From the NCBI RefSeq assembly GCF_000213805.1, contig NC_015556.1, positions 1,302,001 to 1,366,000 of the forward strand: a stretch of 64,000 nucleotides of DNA, written 5' to 3'. The first letter of the stretch is position 1; every line of letters starts with the position of its first letter. The position numbers and the translations under genes are program-made. The notes under the pieces are model-generated. The model made no database searches. It was not told where the DNA came from and worked only from the letters and a program-made list of their open reading frames with translations. This stretch comes from Pseudomonas fulva 12-X (GTDB lineage: Bacteria; Pseudomonadota; Gammaproteobacteria; Pseudomonadales; Pseudomonadaceae). Positions 36,377-44,857 of the stretch are shown piece after piece.

Positions 36377-36688
36377 ATGAACCCATCACCTCTTTCCGCA
36401 CTGGTGCTGACCGCCGTGATCGGCCTGACCCTGGCCGGCTGCGAAATGGCCGAAGAGTCGGCGCAGAAACTCACCGAGAAAGCCGAGCAGGCCGTGCAGG
36501 AAATCGCCCGCGAAGCGGTCAGCGATACGGTCAACGCCTTCAACGAGCAGATCGACGAGGTGCAGAAATCCACCAACGAAATGCTTGGCAAACCGGAGAA
36601 GGAGGGCGCCAAGGAGGAGGGCGAACAGCAGGAGAAGCCTGAGCAGGAAAAGCCGCGCAGCTTTCCCAATGACAGCGTTGAGACCTGA
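36377..36688 (+). CDS. Small lipoprotein with coiled, acidic C-terminus
   Basis: 103 residues. Signal ends in the lipobox LAGC near residue 22. The mature part is a long charged helix (EESAQKLTEKAEQAVQEIAR) with a C-terminal Glu/Lys-rich tail, likely coiled or disordered in the periplasm. No family is recognised. ATG at 36377 with GGAGA upstream. It follows terC by 46 bases. Confidence 0.8.
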   Translation: MNPSPLSALVLTAVIGLTLAGCEMAEESAQKLTEKAEQAVQEIAREAVSDTVNAFNEQIDEVQKSTNEMLGKPEKEGAKEEGEQQEKPEQEKPRSFPNDSVET

Positions 36689-36761
36689 TCGGCGATTGTT
36701 GTAATGGGGAAGGGACGCCCCGCAATCTGTAGTCCACTTCAGCCTGCGCTAAGCTCAGCGC

Positions 36762-37298
36762 ATGTCATCCAACTCCCTCATCGTTCGCCCAGCAGCGTCC
36801 GCCGATGCGTCAGCCATCGCCAGCGTTCAGGTGCTCAGTTGGCAGCAGGCCTATGCCGGCCTGATCCCGGATCAATACCTTGACGCTCTGCAAAGCTCGC
36901 TCTCGCGGCGAGCGGCTTTCTGGTGCGAGGCCATCGCCGCAGGGCGAGCACACTTGAGCCTCGCCTGCGTTAATGAACAATTGATCGGTTTCATTGCCAT
37001 CGGCGCCTGTCGTGACGAGGGCGCAAGCGCTGGGGAGACAGGGGAAATCACTGCCTTCTACCTGTTGCCACGGTACTGGCGAACCGGCGCCGGTCGTGCC
37101 CTGTGGGCGGCAGGTCTGCGCAGCCTCGTCGAGCATCGCTATTGCCAGGCCATGCTCTGGGTGCTCAGCGAAAATGCCCGGGCCCGGCGCTTCTACGATC
37201 AGGCCGGCTGGTCGCCCGAGCCTGACAGCGAGCGAAGTTTGCTGATCGGCGGGGCGAGCCCGCGGGAAATTCGCTATCGCTCGCCAGCATTCAGCTGA
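36762..37298 (+). CDS. GNAT family N-acetyltransferase
   Basis: 178 residues with a GNAT pattern: [20 protein letters not shown] near 20-40, the strand [20 protein letters not shown] with acetyl-CoA loop near 110, and [17 protein letters not shown] near 145. Substrate unknown. Its last eight bases overlap the end of the convergent NUDIX gene. Confidence 0.85.
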   Translation: MSSNSLIVRPAASADASAIASVQVLSWQQAYAGLIPDQYLDALQSSLSRRAAFWCEAIAAGRAHLSLACVNEQLIGFIAIGACRDEGASAGETGEITAFYLLPRYWRTGAGRALWAAGLRSLVEHRYCQAMLWVLSENARARRFYDQAGWSPEPDSERSLLIGGASPREIRYRSPAFS

Positions 37299-38151
37299 GC
37301 ATCTGGCCGATGATCTCGTCCACTTCGCGGTAAACCACCAGCCCCTTCTCTTGCGCCAATGCCACCAGCCGATCCGCCTGGCTGGACGGTCCGGCAACGC
37401 GCAGCAGCGCATCGCATCGGCTGAGCAGCAGTTGTCCGTAGTGCTGGGCATCCACCGGTGAATCGCCCTGCATCGGCCAGGTTGCCGTGACCGGCAGGTG
37501 CCCGGCCTGCAGCAGCCTGGCCGCGCAGCTCTGCACTTCGTCATCGGCGCCAGCGATCAAGATCATCTGCGGCGCGGCGGGCATCAGGGTTTTCAGGTAC
37601 TGCAGCAGAATGATGGTCTTGCCGTCCATGATGCGGCCGTCGTCGACCATCGCCAGCGCCTCGGCGAAGGGCAGTTCCAGCACCTCGATGTCTTCGCCTT
37701 CCTCGACCAGGCCGCCGCCATCATTGATGCGGTCCTCGGGTTGGTATTCGCCCACGAAGAAATGCACCCGCTCGGTCACCGAGCCTGGGCTCATGAATGC
37801 GTCGAAGATCTTGCGCACCGATCTAACCCGGTAGCCGGTTTCTTCCTCGGCCTCCGCGCGGATGCGCTCTTCCGGGCTGGCGTTGTCCAGCAGCCCGGCA
37901 GCGGCTTCGATCAGGTAGCCATGGTGTTCGTTGACGAACGCCGGGATACGAAATTGCCGGGTGAGGATCACGGTGCGCCGGGCCCGGTTGTACAGGCCGA
38001 TGGTGGCACCATTGCCACGGTCGTACACCTCGCGGGTTTGCGGCTGCCAGCTACCATCGCGGCGCTGCAGCTCGAAGTCGATTTTCTTGAGTACGTACCA
38101 ATTGTCCGAAAGCAGGTGCTGCTTGAGGATGCGAACGTTGGGGCTGCTCAC
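37291..38151 (-). CDS. NudK-like NUDIX hydrolase with extra C-terminal domain
   Basis: 286 residues. Residues about 1-195 resemble NudK, the GDP-mannose pyrophosphatase: [52 protein letters not shown] and [20 protein letters not shown]. The NUDIX box AEAEEETGY keeps the catalytic Glu pair but has Ala where the consensus has Arg (Lys in E. coli NudK). Residues about 196-286 form a second domain of Rossmann-like pattern ([37 protein letters not shown]), recalling nucleoside 2-deoxyribosyltransferase-like proteins. The fusion is unusual; the second domain assignment is tentative. Confidence 0.85.
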   Translation of the reverse strand: MSSPNVRILKQHLLSDNWYVLKKIDFELQRRDGSWQPQTREVYDRGNGATIGLYNRARRTVILTRQFRIPAFVNEHHGYLIEAAAGLLDNASPEERIRAEAEEETGYRVRSVRKIFDAFMSPGSVTERVHFFVGEYQPEDRINDGGGLVEEGEDIEVLELPFAEALAMVDDGRIMDGKTIILLQYLKTLMPAAPQMILIAGADDEVQSCAARLLQAGHLPVTATWPMQGDSPVDAQHYGQLLLSRCDALLRVAGPSSQADRLVALAQEKGLVVYREVDEIIGQMLS

Positions 38152-38272
38152 CGGCAGTGTCCTTGCGAGTCATCAGAGCACCGCAGTGTTTCACAATCAA
38201 ATGACCACCCCAAGTGCCGCGCCAGCTGCCACAATCGGCTGCACGTGATCGAGCTTGCAGGCAGGGCGCACA

Positions 38273-39295
38273 ATGGCGGACAGACGCAGTTTCAGCGAGA
38301 CGCTGCAGGGGCAGAACCTGCGCTTCGTGGCGGCGAAGAAGGATGCCACGCGGCAAACCCGCGTGGGCTTTCTGCTGCAGGAGCACTTCTCACTGCCGGC
38401 CTTCACCCAGGCGCTGGACGTGCTGGTGACCGCCAACCTGATCGAGCGCGGCCTGTTCGTCACCCGCACCTTCAGCCTCGACGGCCAGGCGGTGACCAGC
38501 GACCTGGGCATCGTCATCTGCCCGGACGCCGGTCTGAGCGCCAGGGAGCTCGCCGAGCTGGATCTGCTGGTGATCTGCGCCGGCCTGCGCACGCCGCTGC
38601 GGCCGATTCCCGCGCTCAGGCAACTGCTGCGCAGCGCTGCCGACAAGCAGGTGGCGCTGGCCGGTTTGTGGAGCGGCGCCTGGTTCATCGGCCAGGCCGG
38701 GCTGCTGGATGGCTACCGCTGCGCGATCCACCCCGAGCACCGCGCGGCATTGGCGGAGATCGCCCGGCACAGTCAGGTGACTTCGGAAAGTTTCGTGGTC
38801 GACCGCGACCGCCTGACCGCAGCCAGCCCCACCGGCGCCTTCCATATGGTGCTGGAGTGGATCGGCGCGCTGCATGGCCACGACCTGGCCGAGGGCATCG
38901 TCGGCATCCTGGCCTTCGAGGAGTCGCGCTACAAACGGGTCAAACCGACCCTGCACGCCAAGATGAGCGAGCCGCTGCGCACGGTGATCAACCTGATGAG
39001 CGCCAATATCGAGGAGCCGTTGAGCACCGACCAGCTGGCCGCCTACTCGGGGCGCTCGCGGCGGCAGATCGAGCGGCTGTTCCAGCAACAGCTCGGCACC
39101 ACACCGGCGCGCTATTACCTGGAGCTGCGCATCACCGAAGGCCGCCGCCTGCTGCAGCACTCGGACCTGCCGGTGCTGGACGTCAGCGTGGCCTGCGGCT
39201 TCGTCTCGCCGAGCCATTTCAGCAAGTGCTACACGGCCTATTTCGGCAACTCGCCTTCCAGGGAAATACGCCACGGCAACGTGAAGTCGCGTTAG
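38273..39295 (+). CDS. GlxA family AraC-type regulator
   Basis: About 340 residues. An N-terminal DJ-1/PfpI-like domain (about 20-185; LDLLVICAGLRTPLRP, VALAGLWSGAWFIGQAGLLDG) is followed by a C-terminal AraC HTH pair (about 240-335; STDQLAAYSGRSRRQIERLF, LDVSVACGFVSPSHFSKCY). Such regulators often control amine and betaine catabolism in pseudomonads. ATG at 38273 is chosen with AGGG upstream. It faces the LysR gene tail to tail. Confidence 0.88.
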   Translation: MADRRSFSETLQGQNLRFVAAKKDATRQTRVGFLLQEHFSLPAFTQALDVLVTANLIERGLFVTRTFSLDGQAVTSDLGIVICPDAGLSARELAELDLLVICAGLRTPLRPIPALRQLLRSAADKQVALAGLWSGAWFIGQAGLLDGYRCAIHPEHRAALAEIARHSQVTSESFVVDRDRLTAASPTGAFHMVLEWIGALHGHDLAEGIVGILAFEESRYKRVKPTLHAKMSEPLRTVINLMSANIEEPLSTDQLAAYSGRSRRQIERLFQQQLGTTPARYYLELRITEGRRLLQHSDLPVLDVSVACGFVSPSHFSKCYTAYFGNSPSREIRHGNVKSR

Positions 39296-39303
39296 GCGCT
39301 GCT

Positions 39304-40209
39304 TCAGCTGCCCTGAAACAGCAGCGAAAGAGTCGTGCGTAACCAGCGGTTGCCCGGGTCTTGGTGGTAGCGGGCATGCCAGTGCTGCTTGACCAGAAAG
39401 TTCTCGATCGGGAACGGGCAGGCGTGCACCTTCAGGCCATGGGGGCGGGCCAGGGTTTCGCCGATATGGCGGGGCAGGGTGGCGATCAGGTCGGTGCTGC
39501 TCACCACGGCGCCGAGGCCGAGAAAACCGGGTAGCTCCAGGACGATCTGCCGTTCGATGGCGTTGCGCGCCAGTGCCGCTTCCAGGAGTTTCTGGCCGGT
39601 GCCGGCGCTGACGAACACATGGCTTTCGCCCACGTATTCATCGAGCTGCATTACATCGCCAATGCGTGGGTGATTGGGGCTGACCAGGCACACCCAGTCC
39701 TGAGGGAACAGCACCTGCTGGTAGATGCCGCCGCCCAGCCAGGGCACGAAGCCGATGGCCAGATCGGCCTCGCCGGTTTCCAGGGCGCGTTCGGTGTTGC
39801 CGTCGATACGCGCGACTTCCAGGCGGATGCCCGGCGCGTCCCGGCGCAGCAATTCGAGAATCTTCGGCAGCAGGGTGATGTGGCTGGCGTCGCTCATGCA
39901 CAGACGAAAGCGCCGCTTGGCGCTGGCCGGGTCGAAGCCGATTTCCCAGGCGGTCAGCCGGCGCAGCGACTCCAGTACTTCGCGGCATGGGGTGATCAGC
40001 GCTTCGGCCTGAGGCGTGGGCGCCATGCCGGTGGGCGTGCGCACGAACAGCGGATCGCCCAGCTGCTCGCGCAGCTTGCCCAGCCACAGGCTGATGGTCG
40101 GCTGGCTCTGGCCCAGCTGCTCGGCGGTGCGGGTCACGCTGCGGGTGTCGTACAGCACGTCGAACAGGTGCAGCAGTTTGGGTTCGGGCAGGGCGTCAAT
40201 GGTGGTCAT
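39304..40209 (-). CDS. LysR family transcriptional regulator (likely controls 40302-44607)
   Basis: 301 residues: HTH near 15-70 (LYDTRSVTRTAEQLGQSQPT), then the effector-binding domain with SPNHPRIGDV. This type of LysR protein is common next to aromatic and organic acid catabolic genes. It is divergent from the six-gene operon starting at 40302, sharing 92 bases with palindromic sites, so it is its likely regulator. Confidence 0.9.
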   Translation of the reverse strand: MTTIDALPEPKLLHLFDVLYDTRSVTRTAEQLGQSQPTISLWLGKLREQLGDPLFVRTPTGMAPTPQAEALITPCREVLESLRRLTAWEIGFDPASAKRRFRLCMSDASHITLLPKILELLRRDAPGIRLEVARIDGNTERALETGEADLAIGFVPWLGGGIYQQVLFPQDWVCLVSPNHPRIGDVMQLDEYVGESHVFVSAGTGQKLLEAALARNAIERQIVLELPGFLGLGAVVSSTDLIATLPRHIGETLARPHGLKVHACPFPIENFLVKQHWHARYHQDPGNRWLRTTLSLLFQGS

Positions 40210-40223
40210 TATTTATTTTTCTG

Positions 40224-40260
40224 ATAGCGCTATTGATTCCATTGTATAGCTCAACAATGG
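40224..40260. promoter_or_regulatory. Palindromic sites between LysR and catabolic operon
   Basis: Two symmetric sequences: ATAGCGCTAT at 40224-40233, and CCATTGT / ACAATGG at 40239-40260 with an eight-base spacer. The second is a good LysR-type dyad. Position between divergent genes supports regulation of both. Confidence 0.6.
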
Positions 40261-40301
40261 GGGCGTGGTTAAGGTGAGGAAAAAAGCAGGAGCGCCTCAC
40301 C

Positions 40302-41252
40302 TTGAAAATCTGCATCCTCGGATCCGGTGCGCTGGGTAGCACCTTTGGCGCCGCGCTCAGCGAGGCCGGCCATGAAACCTGGCTGCTCAACCGCGCCGGC
40401 GCACATATCGACGCCATCCGGCATAACGGCCTGGCGGTGATCGAAGACGACGTCGAGCGCAGCGTGCGCATCAATGCCACTTCACGTGCCGAAGAGGTCG
40501 GTGCTGTCGACCTGCTCATCGTGCTGGTCAAGTCGTTCGCCACCGCACGCGCCATCGCCGATGCCGGCGCGCTGGTCGGTCCGCAGACCGTGGTGATGTC
40601 GCTGCAAAATGGCCTGGGCCACGAAGACCTGCTCGCCGAAGCGGTGGGCCGCGACAAGGTGATCGCCGGCAAGACCTATGTAGGCGGCGTGCTGCTGGCG
40701 CCGGGCCGCATCCGTTGCGGCGTTGATGGTAAGCAGACCTTTATCGGCGAGCTCGATGGTCAGGTCAGCGCGCGGGTCAGTCAGATCGCCGAGGTGTTTC
40801 GCGGCGCCGGCCTGGCTACCACGGTCAGCGAAAACATCCTCGGCACCATGTGGGACAAGCTGTTGGTCAACGTCTCAACGGGCGCGCTGACCGGCATCAC
40901 CATGCTCACCTACGGCCAGCTCTACAGCGAACCGCTGCTGCGCGAAACCGCCCTGGCCGCGGTGGCCGAAGCCATCGCCGTGGCAAAGGCAGCGGGCGTC
41001 ACCCTCAGCCTCACCGAGCCGGAGCAGGCCTGGAACCTGGCCAGCGCCGGGCTGCCGGCCTCGTTCAAGACCTCCATGCTGCAGAGCCTGGAAAAGGGCT
41101 CGATCACCGAAATCGATTTCATCAACGGCGCCGTGGTGCGGCTCGGCCAGCGCCATGGCATCGCCACGCCCGTCAACGCCACGCTGGTGGCCTGCATCAA
41201 GGGCATCGAACGGGCGATGGCCGATCATCAACAAGAGGAAACCAAGCGATGA
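40302..41252 (+). CDS. Ketopantoate-reductase-like (ApbA/PanE family) dehydrogenase
   Basis: 316 residues with an N-terminal Rossmann domain (ILGSGALGSTFGAALSEAG) and the C-terminal helical domain. MWDKLLVNVSTGALTGIT holds the expected catalytic Lys, and NGLGHED the usual Asn. It starts at TTG with AGGAG nine bases upstream. The family reduces 2-oxo acids or oxidises 2-hydroxy acids. Its place at the head of a catabolic operon argues against the CoA biosynthesis role. Confidence 0.9.
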   Translation: MKICILGSGALGSTFGAALSEAGHETWLLNRAGAHIDAIRHNGLAVIEDDVERSVRINATSRAEEVGAVDLLIVLVKSFATARAIADAGALVGPQTVVMSLQNGLGHEDLLAEAVGRDKVIAGKTYVGGVLLAPGRIRCGVDGKQTFIGELDGQVSARVSQIAEVFRGAGLATTVSENILGTMWDKLLVNVSTGALTGITMLTYGQLYSEPLLRETALAAVAEAIAVAKAAGVTLSLTEPEQAWNLASAGLPASFKTSMLQSLEKGSITEIDFINGAVVRLGQRHGIATPVNATLVACIKGIERAMADHQQEETKR

Positions 41253-41650
41253 GTATTCCCAAAGCCTATCTGGAGCACGTGGCCTTCTGGGTCAGCGATA
41301 TCCACTGGTACATCAAGTTCTTCCACGACGTGTTCGGCATGACCATGCGTGAAGTGCACGGCACCCTCGAAGAGCCGACCCAGTACTGGACCCTCGGCGG
41401 CATGCAGTTCATCAGCCAGCCAGGCTTCGCCGGCCCGGAAGGGCGCATGGGCCACCTGGGCATGATGTGCGAGGACATGGAAGCGGCGCTGGCCGCGGCC
41501 CTGAGGTTCGAAGGCGTGACCGAGATGCCGCAAGGGCGTAACTGGCTGCGCCTGCCCGATGGCCTGGCCGTGGAATTCATCCAGGCTTCGCCGGCCAGTG
41601 CGGTGGCCGATGCCCTGGCGGTGAACGCTCGCGTGGAGGTGTCGGCATGA
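41249..41650 (+). CDS. VOC (glyoxalase/extradiol) fold protein
   Basis: 133 residues with the paired beta-alpha-beta-beta-beta modules of the VOC family: EHVAFWVSDIHWYIKFFHDVFG, a central FISQPGFAGPEGRMGHLGMMCEDME and LRLPDGLAVEFIQASP with the likely metal Glu. His near 9 and 70 and Glu near 114 are candidate ligands. Overlaps its neighbours by ATGA at both ends. Could be an isomerase, epimerase or lyase. Confidence 0.88.
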   Translation: MSIPKAYLEHVAFWVSDIHWYIKFFHDVFGMTMREVHGTLEEPTQYWTLGGMQFISQPGFAGPEGRMGHLGMMCEDMEAALAAALRFEGVTEMPQGRNWLRLPDGLAVEFIQASPASAVADALAVNARVEVSA

Positions 41651-42105
41651 GCATTGTCGAGAAGTACTGGGACGATGCCCAGGAGGGCGACGAAGCCATC
41701 ACCCCGAGCTACACCGTGACCAAGGAACGCATCCTGGCCTACGCCGACCTGACTGGCGATCACACGCCGGTGCACGTCGATGAGGAATACGCCAAGGCCA
41801 GCCATTTCGGCGGCCTGGTCGCCCACGGGCTGATGGGCCTGTCCATCGCCGATGGCCTGAAGACCCAGTGCGATTACCGCTTCCTGCCCGGCATGTCGCT
41901 GGGCTGGACCTGGGATTTCCTGCTGCCCATCCGCGTCGGCGACGTGCTGCACGTGAAGATGCGCGTCGGCTCCATGCGTGCCAGCAAGAGCAAACCGGGC
42001 TGGGGCATCGTGGTGCTGCCGTCGGAGTTGATCAACCAGAAAGGCGAGGTGGTGCAGCGCGGTGAACACCGCCTGATGGTGCCGCGCCGGGAGGCCAGCG
42101 TATGA
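41647..42105 (+). CDS. MaoC family (R)-specific enoyl-CoA hydratase-like protein
   Basis: 152 residues of the hotdog MaoC type. The hydratase motif reads YADLTGDHTPVHVDEEYA with SHFGGLVAHG following, giving the catalytic Asp and His of (R)-specific hydratases. It should add water to, or remove it from, an acyl-CoA produced by the CoA-transferase next door. Overlaps adjacent genes by ATGA. Confidence 0.9.
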   Translation: MSIVEKYWDDAQEGDEAITPSYTVTKERILAYADLTGDHTPVHVDEEYAKASHFGGLVAHGLMGLSIADGLKTQCDYRFLPGMSLGWTWDFLLPIRVGDVLHVKMRVGSMRASKSKPGWGIVVLPSELINQKGEVVQRGEHRLMVPRREASV

Positions 42106-43334
42106 GCCAGCCATTGCCGCTCAAAGGCATCCGCGTCATCGATTACAGCCATTTTCTCGCCGGCCCCTATGTGGGCCGCTGCCTGGCGGCCCTGGGCGCC
42201 GAGGTGATCAAGGTCGAGCGGCCGGGCAGCGGCGACGCTGGCCGGCAACATTCCTTCGTCCTCGACGACCAGCAGAGCGGCTACTTCCTGCAGCTCAACA
42301 TGGGCAAGCAGGGCGTTAGCGTGAACATGAAGGACCCGCGCGGCAAAGCCTTCATGCAGAAGCTCTGCGACAGCGCCGACGTGTTCATTGAGAACTACCG
42401 CCCCGGCGCTTTGGACAAGCTCGGCCTGGGCTACAAGGAGCTCGCCGAGCGCAACCCGAAGCTGGTGTATTGCTCGATCTCCGCCTACGGCCACACCGGC
42501 CCGGATGCGCACCGCGCCGGCTTCGGGCTGATCGCCGAGGCCAAGAGCGGCATCATGCAGATGGTCGGCACGCCCGGTGAGGCGCCGCCGCTGCTGCGCA
42601 TTTCCCTGGGCGACATGTACACCGGCATCCACGCGGTGGCGGCCATCAACGCCGCCCTGCTGGGCCGCGTGAACAGCGGCAAGGGCCAGCACATCGACAT
42701 GGCGCTGTACGACACCCTGGTGTCGATGCACGAGTATGCGGTGCAGTGCTACACCCTGTCCGGCGGGGAAATCCTGCCGCAGCAGACCGGCCATGACATG
42801 CCGACCTCGACGCTCTATGGCGTATTCCGCGCCGCCGATGGCGACCTGGTGATCGCCGCCCAGGTCGATGACTCCTGGAAGCGCTTCGCCGCCCTGGTCG
42901 AGGCCGACGCGGGTGTTGCCGGATTCAGCAGCGACACACGCTTCCACACTCTCAATGGGCGTAACGAGCACCGAGAGGAAATCCTCACCATCGTACGTCG
43001 CTGGGTCGGTGCCAACCCGGTGGCTCGTCTGCTGTCGCTGCTCGACGAGGTTGATGTGCCGAGCGCCAAGGTGCAGCGCATCGATGAAGTGGTCAACGAT
43101 CCGCAGATTCAGGCGCGCGGCATGATCATGGAGCAGCAGCATCCGCGTTACGGCACCCTGAAATTGCCGAACCTGCCGTTCCGTTTTTCCGATTGCGATA
43201 CCACGGTCACCCGCGTCGCGCCGGACCTGGGTGAACACAACGCACAGGTCGCCGCGCAGCTGGGCTTCAGCCTCGAGGAAATCACCCAGCTGCAGGCCGA
43301 CGGTGTGCTGTACAGCCATGGAGACAAAGCATGA
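42102..43334 (+). CDS. CaiB/BaiF family (class III) CoA-transferase
   Basis: 410 residues of the class III CoA-transferase family. IRVIDYSHFLAGPYVGRCLA near the start, FIENYRPGALDKLGLGY and the catalytic Asp 171 in SLGDMYTGIHA are all as expected. It transfers CoA between organic acids, so the pathway activates an acid such as a dicarboxylate. Overlaps at both ends suggest tight stoichiometry with its neighbours. Confidence 0.93.
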   Translation: MSQPLPLKGIRVIDYSHFLAGPYVGRCLAALGAEVIKVERPGSGDAGRQHSFVLDDQQSGYFLQLNMGKQGVSVNMKDPRGKAFMQKLCDSADVFIENYRPGALDKLGLGYKELAERNPKLVYCSISAYGHTGPDAHRAGFGLIAEAKSGIMQMVGTPGEAPPLLRISLGDMYTGIHAVAAINAALLGRVNSGKGQHIDMALYDTLVSMHEYAVQCYTLSGGEILPQQTGHDMPTSTLYGVFRAADGDLVIAAQVDDSWKRFAALVEADAGVAGFSSDTRFHTLNGRNEHREEILTIVRRWVGANPVARLLSLLDEVDVPSAKVQRIDEVVNDPQIQARGMIMEQQHPRYGTLKLPNLPFRFSDCDTTVTRVAPDLGEHNAQVAAQLGFSLEEITQLQADGVLYSHGDKA

Positions 43335-44149
43335 CAGACCAATACGCCGTGATCGGTAACCCCATCGGTCACACCAAGTCGCCATTGATTCACGGGCTGT
43401 TCGCCGAGAGTTGCGGGCAGCAGATCGAGTACACCGCCATCGAAGGTTCGACCAGCGACTTCGCCGGTGACGTGGCGCGTTTCAAGGCCAAGGGCGGGCT
43501 GGGCATGAACATCACCGCGCCGTTCAAGCTGCAAGCCTTCGAGCTGGCCACCCAGCCCAGCGAGCGGGCGCGCCTGGCGCGGGCGGCCAACGCCTTCAAG
43601 TTCGAGGGCGATGCGGTGCTGGCCGAGAACTTCGATGGTGCTGGCCTGCTGCGCGATATCGAGCACAACCTTGGCCAGCCGCTGGCCGGGCGTCGGGTGC
43701 TGCTGCTCGGCGCCGGCGGTGCGGTGCGCGGCGCCTTGCTGCCGTTCCTGGGCGCCGGCCCGGCGCGCCTGGTACTGGCCAACCGCGACATGGCCAAGGC
43801 GCGTGTGCTGGAGAGCGAAGTGAATGACCCACGCCTGTTGCTCAGCACCTATGAAGACCTGGTCGGCCAGTCGTTCGACCTGGTGATCAACGCCACCTCG
43901 GCCAGCCTTACCGGTGAGCTGCCGCCCGTGCCGGAGTCGGTGTTCGCCAACGCGGCACTGGCCTATGAGCTGGCCTACGGCAAGGGGCTGACACCGTTTC
44001 TGCAGGTGGCCAAGAAGGCTGGCGTGAATACTCTCGCGGACGGCGTCGGCATGCTCGTCGAGCAGGCGGCCGAAGCCTTCGAGTGGTGGCGCGGCGTGCG
44101 CCCGCAAACCGGGCCGGTAATCAAGCGGCTCACCGTACCACTGGTTTGA
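43331..44149 (+). CDS. Shikimate dehydrogenase-like protein (diverged AroE paralogue)
   Basis: 272 residues with AroE layout: AVIGNPIGHTKSPLIH at the start, catalytic Lys 66 in NITAPFK and Asp 102. The Asp motif, usually NTDG, reads NFDG here. A Rossmann domain follows (LLLGAGGAVRGALL), and a C-terminal LADGVGMLVEQAAEAFEWWRG. Its place in a catabolic operon and the altered motif suggest a paralogue working on quinate, shikimate or a related hydroxy acid rather than the biosynthetic enzyme. Confidence 0.85.
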   Translation: MTDQYAVIGNPIGHTKSPLIHGLFAESCGQQIEYTAIEGSTSDFAGDVARFKAKGGLGMNITAPFKLQAFELATQPSERARLARAANAFKFEGDAVLAENFDGAGLLRDIEHNLGQPLAGRRVLLLGAGGAVRGALLPFLGAGPARLVLANRDMAKARVLESEVNDPRLLLSTYEDLVGQSFDLVINATSASLTGELPPVPESVFANAALAYELAYGKGLTPFLQVAKKAGVNTLADGVGMLVEQAAEAFEWWRGVRPQTGPVIKRLTVPLV

Positions 44150-44160
44150 GGGGGCAGACG

Positions 44161-44607
44161 ATGAAAGTACTCATGCTGCATGGCATCAACCACAACATGT
44201 TCGGCAAGCGCGACCCGGTGCAGTACGGCACCATCACCCTGGAGGAAATCGATGCGCGCCTGGGCGAGCTGGCCGCGTCGCTCGGTGTGCAAATCGACAG
44301 CTTCCAGACCAACTACGAAGGCGCCATGTGCGAGCGCATCCACCAGGCCTTCCTTGAAAGCACTGACGCGGTGCTGATCAACGCTGGCGCCTGGACTCAC
44401 TACAGCTACGGCATCCGCGATGCGCTGGCGATCCTCACCGTGCCGGTGGTGGAAATCCACATGTCCAACATCCATGCCCGTGAAGCCTTCCGCCACCACT
44501 CTGTGTTCGCCGAAGTGGTGCGCGGACAGATCAGCGGCTTTGGCGTGGACAGCTACCTGCTCGGCCTGCGCACAGCCGTGACGGCGGTGCGCGGTGAACA
44601 GGCTTGA
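44161..44607 (+). CDS. Type II 3-dehydroquinate dehydratase-like protein (diverged AroQ paralogue)
   Basis: 148 residues. Key catalytic positions are kept: Arg 17 in GKRDP, Tyr 22 in QYG, Asn 74 and His 100. But substrate-contact motifs differ: LHGINHN for LNGPNLN, QTNYEG for QSNxEG, and NAGAWTHYS for NPGAxTHTS. This points to a dehydratase of altered substrate. It ends the operon, 11 bases after the AroE-like gene, and a repeat element follows. Confidence 0.85.
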   Translation: MKVLMLHGINHNMFGKRDPVQYGTITLEEIDARLGELAASLGVQIDSFQTNYEGAMCERIHQAFLESTDAVLINAGAWTHYSYGIRDALAILTVPVVEIHMSNIHAREAFRHHSVFAEVVRGQISGFGVDSYLLGLRTAVTAVRGEQA

Positions 44608-44621
44608 GCGAGCTGGCCGCT

Positions 44622-44836
44622 CGGAACCTGTTCACGATCTTTTTAGGCGACATTAAAGAGGCTGCTACAAGGCAGAAGCAGACATCGGGCGACCTCGTAG
44701 GAGGGGCTTTAGCCCCGAGCTTTTTATCAAGGCAAACAAGAGCTCGGGGCTGAAGCCCCTCCTACAAAAGCCGCGCATTTACCGACCGCTCCTGCCACTT
44801 AGCTGCCAAAATCGTGAACGATTATGAACAGGTTCT
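44622..44836. repeat. Mosaic palindromic element, copy 1
   Basis: About 215 bases. The left end has GAACCTGTTCACGATC and, after a spacer, GCTACAAGGCAGAAGC; the right end has TTAGCTGCCAAAATCGTGAA and ATGAACAGGTTCT. The outer parts are inverted repeats. The core is a long palindrome (GTAGGAGGGGCTTTAGCCCC, AT-rich centre, and its complement). Same ends as the element at 47081 but a different core. Confidence 0.8.
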
Positions 44837-44857
44837 CAGGGGCGAGCGGGCCACGCT

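Noticed and set aside
44697..44766. Rho-independent terminator for the six-gene operon
   Set aside because: The long palindrome could stop transcription but lacks a T-tract and belongs to a repeated element, so it is listed as a repeat.
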